A DNA stretch of 64,000 bases from Reticulitermes speratus (lineage: Eukaryota; Arthropoda; Insecta; Blattodea; Rhinotermitidae). The notes below the pieces were generated by a model. The model worked only from the letters and a program-made list of their open reading frames with translations. It had not been told where the DNA came from and made no database searches. A program made the translations under genes and the position numbers. Location of the stretch: NCBI GenBank assembly GCA_021186555.1, contig JAJKFL010000039.1:13496733-13560732 (forward strand), read 5' to 3'. Of the stretch, positions 44,681 to 54,968 are shown piece by piece; the stretch's first letter is position 1; the number at the start of each line of letters is the position of its first letter.

Positions 44681-44682
44681 CA

Positions 44683-44725
44683 GATATATATATATATATA
44701 TATCATATATATATATATATATATA
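44683..44725. repeat. (AT)n microsatellite, interrupted
   Basis: Two AT runs separated by a single C; the whole is palindromic. Confidence 0.95.
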
Positions 44726-44963
44726 ACCTAATAGGTGAAAGGCATACCGTAGTCACAAAGCAGTATGTATGGATTTATTTTGATGCATTAAATGGCTATA
44801 TAACTTCATGGAACAGTTATTCAGTTATTATTTCGATGCCTTTAAAAGTGGGCTAACCAAATAAGGCAAATTCTTCTGTCGCATCTGGCAACGCAGTAAA
44901 TCGACATGTATCTTTAGACAGGTCATCCCGTTGTATTAGTTAAATAAACAAACACAAATGGAG

Positions 44964-45377
44964 CAGGTGCGCACCCAGAATTTTTCCTTGGGGGGGGGGG
45001 GGTGCCTGAACCTGAGGTTATATATAATTTACTCGTATGTTTGATTTTAAAGATTATGTTATAAAACTCATGTTCTAAGTACAACATAACACTGTTTACA
45101 ATTGAATTTTTATACATACGAATATAACTACATGTTTCATGACTCAATCACAGTGTCCTATCTTCTTGTTTTTTTTTAATTTTATTAATTTCTTTTTTAA
45201 AATTCTAATGCACTAGTCATCAGCTGACTTCAGTGTCTGATTTCGGCTGAAGGGGAAATAACGTAAAACGTTTGATATCATGATATCTACAAAATCTCTG
45301 TTTTTAAAATTTCGGCTTTAGGGGGTTGGGGAGGGGCTGCAGCCCGGAAGCCCCCTCCCCCCTTGGATGCGTCCGTG
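44964..45377. mobile_element. hAT-like non-autonomous element
   Basis: Begins CAGGTGCGCACCCAG, ends with the complement of CACGGACGCATCCAAG, flanked by AAATGGAG (44956-44963) and AAATGCAG (45378-45385), an 8-bp target duplication with one mismatch. A 12-G run lies just inside the left end and a C-rich run just inside the right. No transposase visible. Confidence 0.7.
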
Positions 45378-45610
45378 AAATGCAGTCAAGAACGACACGT
45401 CAATTAAGAAAACGCAAGTTGTTGCAAACAGAAAATAGCAGAAGAAAGTTGTACTTGAAGAAGAAATGACTCGAAACACACCGAACTCATTAATCTGAAG
45501 ATCTGTAGTTCCGGATCACGAGTTCATATTTCCTGACTAGCAACCCAACAGAAATAAGCTACCTGTATCCTGTTATTCCCAGATCTGTATATTACTGAAC
45601 ATTTTCTAAC

Positions 45611-45830
45611 CGAGCAGGTTGATGTACTGTTGACGATCTAGACTTGTATTCGTGATGTGTCCGGTTCAAATCTCGGCCGAGACACAGGTTATCCCGGTGT
45701 TATTCGTGGCCTTCCTCAGTCTCTCCTGGAAATGGCGGGACACTACCTCAACAAGTTCATTCAAAATCCTTTGCAATTCACTATTCACCAATCACCCTAC
45801 CAATGACGCCATGTAATCTCAGTACTGACA
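45611..45830 (+). mobile_element. tRNA-derived SINE family F, copy 1
   Basis: B-box-like CCGGTTCAAATCTCGGCC near 45661-45678, then TATCCCGGTGTTATTCGTGG and CCTCAGTCTCTCCTGGAAAT..GGCGGGACACTACC. Shares this order with 59449 and 60465. Confidence 0.6.
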
Positions 45831-45959
45831 GCATCCTAAAAGAAACCGCAAACACGCATCTTAAAATTAACTGGTACCATAATATTATTGACGTAATCAA
45901 CGCCATACCCATGTACTCAGTTTTATTACGTACGCGACTACCCGGTTAGAACGAATTCG

Positions 45960-46274
45960 GTGCAGGAGTGTCTACAGAGCCGCGAACTGGTCAAGGAATC
46001 AGATGGTTCAATTGAGTACCAGAACTTTAGGAACGCTGGCAATTCCCGTAGACCACGCAGGCGCCTGCAATATCGTGACGCCAAGCCACAGGTCGTGTTG
46101 GACACAGCAAGTCGATTAGCTCGTAGTAGCTTAGATTCGGAATTTAAGTGCCTTCACCAAACACTAGAAACTTGTCTTCCGGGGATGTGCGAAGAAACTA
46201 AGATGCTGTTGAAAACAAGGACTTTCGGGTGTAAAATCATAAAACCTGTTCTCCTAGAACATCTATATCTCTAG
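45960..46274 (+). other. Open frame of unknown status (possible exon)
   Basis: 104 open residues starting after an AG at about 45963: ECLQSRELVKESDGSIEYQN, RRPRRRLQYRDAKPQVVLD, FKCLHQTLETCLPGMCEETK. The composition is GC-richer and less repetitive than the surroundings and the residues look protein-like (charged, few hydrophobic runs), but I recognise no domain and no clear splice donor. Could be a host exon, a processed fragment or chance. Confidence 0.2.
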
Positions 46275-46694
46275 TTCAACGGACATTATTATTATTATTT
46301 CGTTTTATTGTTGCTACTACCTTTGACAAACAGGTTGCAGAATTTGAAAGAGAGGGGACCTACGTGTTAAAAAAGTCCCCAGAACTTACTGTTTCGTTCA
46401 AAAATCATTTAGCTGGCGTACTTATGAATATACTACAATAAACCTGTCTCGATATTTAATTCATACTACTCTTAGAAGCAAATTTTAATTAATGGAGTAA
46501 ACATTTTGGTTTACGGAGATAGTGTCGATGTTGTAACTCGTCGTTGATTGGGTCAAGTGCAAAATATGTATACGACGAATTGCGAGATGCAGTTATAAGT
46601 ATGCCTAAAGAACTCAATCTTATGGCATGACAATCCAAATGAACGCCATTGAACAAAGTCTTGCTTGACAATCAGACAATCAATTGGTAGTGAA

Positions 46695-46990
46695 AGAAAT
46701 GTCATGTCATTTAAGGAAAGCTAAGGTTCATTAGCGATTTTACAAAATCCGACCACTGGATCAGTTTGAGCCAGATGAATACAGACCTCATACTCACAAG
46801 TTATTCATGATCTACTTTAATATTATCCGCATTTACCTATCCCCAATGACCCCCTCCTTTCAGGATTTGTGGTAGAATGTTGTATGCATTTCCTATCGTC
46901 CCATCTTCTCCTTGATTTAATCTCTTTATAGATTGGTTGAAGATCTTCATTATGTAATTTTCGCAATCCACCTGTTATTTTTCTCTCCTA
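46695..46990 (-). mobile_element. LINE family A 3' end, copy 6
   Basis: Family blocks CAGTTTGAGCCAGATGAATAC, TACTTTAATATTATCCGCATTT split by mutations, and ATGTTGTATGCATTTCCTAT, as in 15165-15680. Minus-strand coding similarity is weak but in the right order. Confidence 0.6.
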
Positions 46991-47672
46991 AATAGAGATC
47001 TTCTTATCAGCACCCTGTTGTGTAGCTGCTGGCTAAACAATGATGAGCAAAAACAATCCCATTCACAAGTATCGATCTCTAACAACCCCCCAGTGTACTT
47101 TTAAATATGGGATCCGTTTACGAGGATCTACAATGTCAGGGAACCTGTCAGGTAAAGTATGATATATATAGCTTAATAACGCGGACAATGAACTGAGCTT
47201 CTCACTTTGAGTTGCTTCACTGATCAAGCTCATCCGACTTTAAAGAAACTGGAGGAGATGTCGCCTGCCCCTACACAGGTAGATACTTTGCTTCATTGCA
47301 GAACGCGTTTCTTGCACACAGTACCGAATACACCGTGCATAACTATTGTTTTTTATTGAAATAGCCTGAACTGTAACCTTGTGCAATATTAATTCACCTC
47401 ACACTACAAGTAGTACGAACATGACATGAAGACAAGCCAGTGACTAGAGCAGGGTCCTAAGCGACAAAAAATTTCAAAATGTGTAAAACTGAAGCCTCAA
47501 GAATCAACAGTAACAAGGCTCGCCATGAAATCAGGGGAATAAATTCCGAAAACGCATCTAGACAGTTACGAAGAAATGAGCTTGTAGCTCGGATGGGAAG
47601 TCAAGGGACTCATATATATAATTCTAGTCAGTAACATAATGGAAAATGATCACTTAGACGGGGAGTAAGGAG
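46991..47672. other. Non-coding stretch
   Basis: No feature recognised. Confidence 0.4.
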
Positions 47673-47681
47673 AATGGATGG

Positions 47682-47956
47682 CTGTGCCATGGCTCAGGCG
47701 GTTAGTCGCCGGCCTCTCACCGCGGAGGCTCGGGTTCGATCCCGGGTCAGTCCATGTGGGATTTGTGGTGGACAAAGTGGCACTAGGACAGGTTTTTCCC
47801 CGAGTACTTCGGTTTTTCCCTGTCAATTTCATTCCACCGGTGCTCCATTACAAGGAAAAACGAAAAAAAAATAATTTTCATCACAGGGTTGCACAAGAAG
47901 CCTCAACGCTGCGTTGCGTTCGTAGCATCTGCTGCGGGGCCCTTCACACACAAAAA
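47682..47956 (+). mobile_element. tRNA-derived SINE family B, copy 3
   Basis: Intact head (GCCATGGCTCAGGCGGTTAG; B box GGGTTCGATCCCGGG), body and A tail. AATGGATGG at 47673-47681 and 47957-47965 is an exact target duplication. The least diverged family B copy here. Confidence 0.93.
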
Positions 47957-47965
47957 AATGGATGG

Positions 47966-49039
47966 TAACCGTAAGATGGATCTTAGAGACACGGGTTGTG
48001 AGGATGGTAACAGAAGTAACCGGTTCAGAATCGTGTCCAGTGGCGAGCTTTGGTATTAGCGGTTTTGAATTGAATCTTCGGATACTGCAGCCAGAATTAG
48101 TTGTTCCTGGCGAGACTGTGTAACTCTGTCCCTCCTTAACATAATGCCCAAGAGTTTGGTCACGCTGCACCAACCGCAGAGTGTGGTAGTTAAAACGGAA
48201 CAATTTTTAGGCGCGTTCGCAAATTTGCAAAAGGCGACTATTGGCTTCGTCATGCCTGTCGCTCGGCATGGAACGCCGCAGCTCCCACTGGACGCATTTT
48301 CATGAAATTCACTTAAGGATTTTTCGAATGTCTGTCGAGAAAATTAAAGTTTTATTAAAATCTCACAAGAATAACGGTATTTTACATGAAGACCTATATA
48401 CATTTATGATATATCGCTGAATTCTTCTTAGAATGAGAAACGTTTGAGACAAAAATTGTACAGAAAATCAAAAAACACTTTTATGTTCGATTAATTTTTT
48501 TCTTCCGAAAATCGTGCTCTTTACGAGATAATGTGAAAACATATGGTAGAGCCAGACAGGCCACAAATGACAATATAATAGGCACAGAAAAGATGCGATT
48601 TGTACGCCGGATAGCTAAGGCATGAATGCAGAGACACAGTCATAATATTTAATACTTACTGCTTTTCTATGGCGATAATGGTTAGCAAACGCGCCTCAAT
48701 GTTACGTCATACGCACAGCGCCCTTCTTGTTAGAAAACATCTCTACTCATATATCCACCACTTATCCTAAATATATTGCCAGTTCATAAAAATAAAGCTT
48801 CTTCGATTTGACTAAGAATTTGCACGATAAGCACTGGACTGTCCCAAACTTTCCATAAGATTAAGAGAAAAGTTCCCTCATAACACAACAGCAATTAGCA
48901 CAAAATCTAAATGAATTCTTTTTCGGTGGTTCAAGCTCTCGGAGAAATGACTTTGCGAGGAACTGAGACAGAAGGCTTTAAGAAAATATCTTCTACTCGT
49001 TCTTAAATTCACGTACAGGCAATGCAGTCTGTTCCGATT
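47966..49039. other. Non-coding stretch
   Basis: Reading frames across 47829-48253 overlap the SINE and carry no domain. Nothing else recognised. Confidence 0.4.
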
Positions 49040-49400
49040 TATTCCATATTTTCTCTGTCGCGGCCTCCGTTTCTTTTACTGCAGAATACGTTTCCATACT
49101 CTTCCATCAGACATTCTATTCAAACGGTTTATCCAGTTTTGTTTCGGTAATCTGTCTTATTTCATACCGACGGAATTTTCCGTTCTATCCCATCTTCATT
49201 CTTAATACGTTTCAAACGAAATGTCACTGATATAACGTTCTCAACAACGCTGGGACGTACAAACATTTGCAACAAAACATTGCCCTAGTCTAGACGTTTC
49301 CCTCTACTTCAGTTGGTACGTAACATATAGAGCAGCCTAAATATTTACATGTATTCCACTTCATCGTTATACAATTGTCTGCAATTTCTGTTAAAAATTA
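49040..49400 (-). mobile_element. LINE family C ORF2 fragment, decayed
   Basis: The minus strand near 49190-49040 reads like ITEKQNWINRLNRMSDGRVW then KRILQ.KKRRPRQRKYG, resembling the W..H..RM...R.PK..L.Y.PKG.R..GRP..RW block of non-LTR ORF2 C-termini. Continues weakly to about 49400. Assignment is tentative. Confidence 0.4.
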
Positions 49401-49574
49401 ACACTATATACAGGCCTGTAGCTTTAACCTGAAACGTTTTTAACGTGGTGCATGCCTTATATTCAACGAAATAAAGACAAGATTATTTATGACCCCGTGC
49501 AGTGTGATATCTGTATCAGGACTGAATTTGCAGCAGTGCATATTAGACCTATAAAGGAGCTGTACAGCGTAGCA

Positions 49575-49783
49575 GGTATACGTAGTGGCTAGATTATGGG
49601 CTTGACTGGCAGGGGCAACAGGGTTTTCTCTTCTCCAAAACGTGCAGACCGAATCTGGGGCCTGCCCAGCCTCCTATTAAATGGGTACCGGGGACTCTTT
49701 CCCCGGGGATAAATCGGCCGCGGTGCACCTCCATCTAGTGCCGAAATTAAGAATGAATGGAGCTATTCCTCCCCTCCTCATCG
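49575..49783 (+). mobile_element. tRNA-derived SINE family C, diverged copy
   Basis: GTAGTGGCTAGATTATGGGC (A-box side), CTTCTCCAAAACGTGCAGAC, CCCAGCCTCCTATTAAATGG and CCATCTAGTGCCGAAATTAA are the family C body. Target duplication not seen. Confidence 0.75.
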
Positions 49784-50507
49784 TATGTCTTTATTACGCG
49801 TACATGGACAATTTTACTTTTTAAATGTTAGGCCTATATCTGCAATAAACAAACAAAGCAACTGTGTAAAAAATGCACTCGGATTATGTAGGCCCACATA
49901 CTCGAAAGGAATACACCTTTGTTGAGTTAAAAGAAAGTGATTCAAAGTTTTGCTACTGTTGACTATGCTGCCTCTTTGTAACGCAAAACATTCAGAACGC
50001 CGTGTGCTGGGTGGAGGCGCTGAGGCCGATGCAGGTTCTTCACCCCGCGGTCACTCGTAACGGGACCAGAGCCGTGTGGCACACCGGATACAACGCACGT
50101 GTCCGATGTGCCCATATCAAGGAAACCAGAGGGGCGATTTGAAACACTCATACACTCGTTCTTACGTCATAATTACATCACAGGTTCTAAGTGAAGATTT
50201 CATATTGGCGACGGTGCGACACCATAAATTAAGGCTCTATCTGACAAGTGTTTAGTCCGAGCGAGAAACTTTACTAGCGTAAAATTGTGCACAAAAATAG
50301 ATCACTAAATTTTATAGTAATTACCAATTTTAGTTATAGTTCTTGTTCATTTCACCATACTCCATATGAAGCATTTGCAGGAAATTAGGCATACTAAGGG
50401 CGCACGAGTTCCGAGAACTCCTTATATTTCCATTAGACAGGACCTTCTCTACGGTAAGTTTTGAACGTCTCATATCTTGGAAGATTTAAGCTCGGTTCTA
50501 AAGGAAA
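49784..50507. other. Non-coding stretch
   Basis: 49965-50150 is GC-richer, with a 62-residue minus frame without a domain. Nothing supported. Confidence 0.35.
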
Positions 50508-50645
50508 AATACCAGACCTCTCACTGTGGAGGCACGGGCTCGATCTCACATCAGTGTATGTGGGATGTGTGGTGGACAGAGTTACTCTGGGACAGGCACT
50601 TCCGTCTTCCCCTCTCGGTATAATTCTACTAATGCTCCATACTTA
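50508..50645 (+). mobile_element. SINE family B, partial decayed copy
   Basis: CCTCTCACTGTGGAGGCACG, GGGCTCGATCTCACATCAG and GTGGGATGTGTGGTGGACAG match the family B head and body; the A-box side and the 3' end are missing. Confidence 0.7.
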
Positions 50646-51962
50646 ATACTTCACTCATCTATCATCGACGCTTTATAGAACAGTCTTAGCAACTGCTAAT
50701 GTCGTTAAATGAAACACTTCTCTCTGTCTCCAGTTTGTGCTTCCAGTGAGAGGCACTGTCTAGCAGAAACACACGAAGAATCCTTAGTCACTGCATACAG
50801 GGCCGAGTCCATCCTACGGATTGATGCTGCGTCGTCTGGACCCAGTTACTGCTTGGCAAGGAGAAAGTTGCCGAATACAGGCACACAGATAAGTGACATA
50901 AAACCAAACAAATGCTACACGAATAACAGTGGCTGGTTAACTGCCTGTGGACCGCATGTTGACTGGCGTGTATGTAGGCTAAATAATATCCACGTAAGTT
51001 TGAAGGTAAAGCTCCTCGTATTCTGCCTTATTCATTTAACATTAGTTGTACAATAAACTTTTTCTACTAATTCCTCCTTTTACTATTTGGAGTTGAATAA
51101 CCGAAACGTCGTAACCATCACGAAACGGACATGTGATGTTCGTATCAAATTTTTCGTTCAAAACCATTCGATTAACAACCTCCCGAATTTTTGCCACTTC
51201 CTCCCAGGACATCCGCTATGGTGTTGCGTATACATTGCACACTTTCTTCTTTCTCATTTTCTGAGGTAACTTCTTCTGAAGTGTGTGTATGTCTTTGCCA
51301 TTAAAAGGTGAAAGTGGAAGCTGCTTTTACTTTCTTATGAACGATGTAACATTACAGAAAAAGGAATAAGCATGCAAAGTGCATGTGTATAATAACAGTG
51401 GTTCTTGTGGCAGCTTTCTCCAGTTCCAGCAATGGAAAGTGGCCAAAAGAAAGTCATCTCACACACGACGAACTAAAGCCATTAAAGGCTATTACACGGA
51501 ATGCCACAGCTCTTGTTTGTTCCGTCAGTTATTTTACAACACTATATCAAACGAAAACGTTATGTAATAGAAAATGAGGCAGATGACAGTATGAATGTGA
51601 ATGGCTGTTAGGAAAGTGTGGGGAAATGAAATTGTCGGATGTAAGTGTAGTTTTAGTTCGATTATCTGCACCTTCAGCCTGCACTGTGTCTGCGCAGTAA
51701 TTGACGTCATCAACGATCATGTTTCTCTTTAATATCGGTCGAAGTACATTAAAAAGGATTTATATGATGTTTCAACGTTCCATTTCTCATTACAATTACG
51801 TGGAATGTAGGATTGTTAAAGTACTGGCACTGAAAGTAACTAAGTACTATGAACTACGTAAAACCTCTATTCGGACACACATCAATGGATTGTAGAGTAA
51901 AAGACTTTGTCGGTATTAAGTTTCACCTTGAATGGTTTCCTTATGTGCGTCGTTCGGACGAA
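50646..51962. other. Non-coding stretch
   Basis: A 115-residue plus frame at 50709-51056 follows an acceptor-like CTGTCTCCAG but has no domain I recognise. Nothing else supported. Confidence 0.3.
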
Positions 51963-52200
51963 GATCGGGGATAGCTCAGTCGGTGCAGTGACGAGGCTAA
52001 GGGCTGGGTGACCGAGGAACCGTGGTTCCATTCCTGGTGCAAGAATGAGGTTTGCCTCTTCTCCAAAAGCGTCCAGACCGGCACTCCACCCAGCCTCCTA
52101 TATGGTGAGAACCGGGGGCTCGTATACTGGGGGGTAAGGCGGACGGTCTGTCAAGCTGACCACTTGGGCTATTTAGATGAGGCTAAGAATGAGTGAAGTC
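51963..52200 (+). mobile_element. tRNA-derived SINE family C, diverged copy
   Basis: GGGGATAGCTCAGTCGGTGC, a B box GTGGTTCCATTCCTGG, GCGTCCAGACCGGCACTCC and CACCCAGCCTCCTATATGG. More diverged than the inverted copy 73 bp downstream. Confidence 0.82.
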
Positions 52201-52272
52201 ACCTCAACTCCTACATACATCTACATGGTATTGCACAGTGACAAATCTATCTCCGCTTCCCTCGAACATGTA

Positions 52273-52550
52273 AAAGGTAAAGTTCACCCTATAAGAGGCC
52301 ATGAAGGCCCAGAGGGGGAGTAGAGGTATAGCTCTACTCTTTCTTTAACCTCGGCGCTAGATGGCGGGTGGTCAACGCCACGCTCCGGCCGCTTTACCCC
52401 CGGAATGACCCGGTACCCATTGTACAGGAGGCTGGGTAGGCCTCAGGGTCAGTCTGGACGGGTGCTAAAAATCTCTCCCCCACCGGGATTCGATCCCCGG
52501 ACCGTCCAGCCCGTAGCGAGCCGCTATACCGACTACGCTATCCCGGCCCA
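52273..52550 (-). mobile_element. tRNA-derived SINE family C, copy in inverted pair
   Basis: Inverted full-length copy: head at the right (complement of GGGCCGGGATAGCGTAGTCG), 3' AAAGGTAAAGTT end at the left. CCTCGAACATGTA at 52260-52272 and 52551-52563 is an exact 13-bp target duplication. Confidence 0.93.
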
Positions 52551-52664
52551 CCTCGAACATGTACTGGTAAGTTATAATGTTTCCCGGGTTACTTAACGAT
52601 GCTTGTAGTATCGCATATGATACATCATCGAATGATAGTGATAGATAAATGAATTGGAAAGGAT

Positions 52665-52800
52665 TTGGATGGAAGCGGTCGTTGCCTAATGAAATAATTC
52701 TCTGAATTATTTTGGAGAGACTGAGAAATACCGCGCAACCCGCAGTCAGGATAGTCGGTGTTCTGACCTAGATTCAAACAACGCATCTCCCGAGTACAAA
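52665..52800 (-). mobile_element. tRNA-derived SINE family E, copy 3
   Basis: Complement of AGGCAACGACCGCTTCCATC at the left end, then the complement of ATTTCTCAGTCTCTCCAAAA and of GTTTGAATCTAGG (B-box-like). Diverged. Confidence 0.55.
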
Positions 52801-53889
52801 TCTAGTAGGAGGTAAGTCATAAACATTTTATGACCAAGTAAAAATAATACGATTGTATGCTTGCGATATCTCATATTCGTTTAGCATTGCAACAATGAGT
52901 TTCAATCTGCAATAAATGAATATTGAGGCAATGAGTTAGGTCCAACTGACACAAAATAGGAAAGAAAGCACACTTCTCTTACAAAGAAGTACAAAAGATT
53001 AGACAGAAACGAAATATAAGAAGAGTTTTAAGACCCACAATGGTAGAAGAAAAAATGTAAGTTCATGATGGCTTGCGCTAAGCGCCGTGCTCTTCGGCAA
53101 CTTATCGCACATAGCTGTGTCAATGCGCAGTCCATACCTTTAGGCGCGACCAAGTGGTCAGACAGCCGCCAACTAAATTACCATCCAGCAAACTTCAGTA
53201 CACAGACAATACAAGAAACCGCGACCGGAAATAATTCTGAGTTACATTTATCCTTCTCGCCTCCACATATCCTTGTCATTAACATTCATTTTAATAAATT
53301 TTTCATTTCCTAGCATACGATGACGCGTAGGCAGGCACGTACGTATGATTTCAAATGATAAGAGTCTTACATTTAATTTCTGTCCTATAGAGACAACGTT
53401 CTGTTTTGGACGTCACTTTGCAGCACTGAGGCGGTACTGTAACAGATCAAACCTCTCAATGCGTCAAACAAACTGTCGATATATCGATATCTCTTGTCTT
53501 TTCCTTCAGTATACACGTGTTTATCTTCACAGACCTACATGAAATCCTTTATTCCAATGTCGTTTCTCTTCGTCTATGCTCTGGTTGCTAGGCGACAACT
53601 GTAGTAGAAAGACAATTTTTCAGCACTCTTCTGTTGCTAGGCAAACTTTTACTTCACAAAGTGACTATAAGTGGTGCCACAACAACAAACACTGTAACAA
53701 TAATCAAAGCGAACATACTGTTTGTGTCATGGAAAAGGCCACTAACTGTAATTTTAGCAACGCTGCTTTCAGCATCCCATTCAACTCTATTTTTAATCAT
53801 GTAAATTCATTTAACTGTTACAATGTGTCATCTAAGTTTCTGTAGCAAAAACCAAAGTTTGAGCTGTATTTACGTTGAAATTAAAAATA
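52801..53889. other. Non-coding stretch
   Basis: No feature recognised. Confidence 0.4.
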
Positions 53890-54041
53890 CAGTCAAGCCA
53901 CGATATAGTGCCAATTTTTCACTGCAGTTTGTGATGGTGTATAGAGAGTGGCGGTAAAAAGAAATAATACACATAGGGCGTTTCTTTTTACCAAATATCG
54001 TGGGCGCTAAGTGAGGGTGGCGCTATATCGGAGTTTGACTG
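53890..54041. mobile_element. Short palindromic MITE, pogo-like ends
   Basis: CAGTCAAGCCACGATATAGT on the left against the complement of CAGTCAAACTCCGATATAGC on the right, about 25-bp inverted ends, 152 bp in all. The CAGTCAAAC.CGATATA style is typical of pogo/Tigger-type MITEs. TA precedes the left end only partly, so the target duplication is unclear. Confidence 0.75.
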
Positions 54042-54326
54042 CGGGATTATTTTGTGCACACGATAAAATTCATTTCCTAAAACAAACTTCTTAGAATTTA
54101 TTACTGACTTTTTCCTTGAGACCGACAATACGTTAATGGGTTTGTCATAATACATATGCAGTTTGTTATTTTATTTGCTATTTTAGTACAATTTTCTTTT
54201 AAGGAAAATCTAGATGAAGGAAAGGGCAATTTCGGTAATTACGCCTGTCAGCTTCTTCTTGCAATCTACAGTCTTTATACAAGTAAACAAGGTGACAGTT
54301 CTTCCTGTCACGTTATGACGGCGTAA

Positions 54327-54590
54327 AGGTGAGTAGAGATATAGTTCCATTAATTCATATTTTCGGTACTTGATGGAGGCGAGTGGTTACCTTCCCGCCA
54401 TAGACGTTTTAACCCCAGGGAAAAAGCACCCCCGGTACCCATTGAATAGGAGGCTTGGTGGGCCCAAGAACCCGTCTGGACACTTCGGCGAAGGGACAAA
54501 TCTCTTGTCCCTGCCGGCAATCAAACCAAGTTTCCTCGGTTATCAGCCCGCAGCCTAGTCACTATACCGGCTACGCTATCGCGGCTCCTT
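54327..54590 (-). mobile_element. tRNA-derived SINE family C, diverged copy
   Basis: Inverted. Complement of GCCGCGATAGCGTAGCCGG (head) at the right, GGGTACCGGGGGTGCTTTTT and CCACCAAGCCTCCTATTCAA blocks on the minus strand. Confidence 0.8.
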
Positions 54591-54727
54591 TAACGCGATT
54601 CCATAAGAATTTAACTCCATACTATTGTTTATAATAACATTTGTTTCGTCAATGTATTTTAAATAAGCAATGTGCTACATAAGATCTGCGCTCTTCTGGG
54701 ATATTATACAGCGTCGAGTGGTAATCG

Positions 54728-54773
54728 TTTACCGACGTTTTGGGAAAACGCATCGGTCCCATATTCAAAGGTC
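54728..54773 (-). ncRNA. Hammerhead-like motif, degenerate (palindrome left)
   Basis: Minus strand: ACC, TTGAATA, extra T, stem II GGGA/TCCC, AAAAC, GTC, GGT. Cleavage triplet-like GTC kept; C3, G8 and G12 changed. Confidence 0.4.
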
Positions 54774-54815
54774 AATAAAGATTGGACCGATACGTTATCC
54801 CGAAACGTCGGTAAA
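54769..54815 (+). ncRNA. Hammerhead-like motif, degenerate (palindrome right)
   Basis: AATAAAGA-T in place of the first box, stem II GGA/TCC, GAAAC, GTC, GGTAA. Only the 3' half is well kept. Confidence 0.4.
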
Positions 54816-54968
54816 GAATTACCACTCGACACTGTGTAATATCCCAGAAGAGCGCAGATCTCATCAACATCGCTGCGGAAGCCTGAAGTCACGAGTGTGC
54901 TGCATATTTTCACATTGTTACATGATCGTTGAACGTAGGCGATTAAACATCCAGCGTCCTACGGTGTG

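Larger units (their letters stand above)
54682..54910 (+). repeat. Repeat family G, copy 3: 180-bp palindrome plus tail
   Basis: 54682-54861 folds on itself: AGATCTGCGCTCTTCTGGGA at the left end is the exact complement of the right end. The arms of about 85 bp carry outward hammerhead-like motifs sharing a short centre. The tail CATCAACATCGCTGCGGAAG matches copies 1 and 2. It ends about 60 bp before the minisatellite. Confidence 0.8.
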
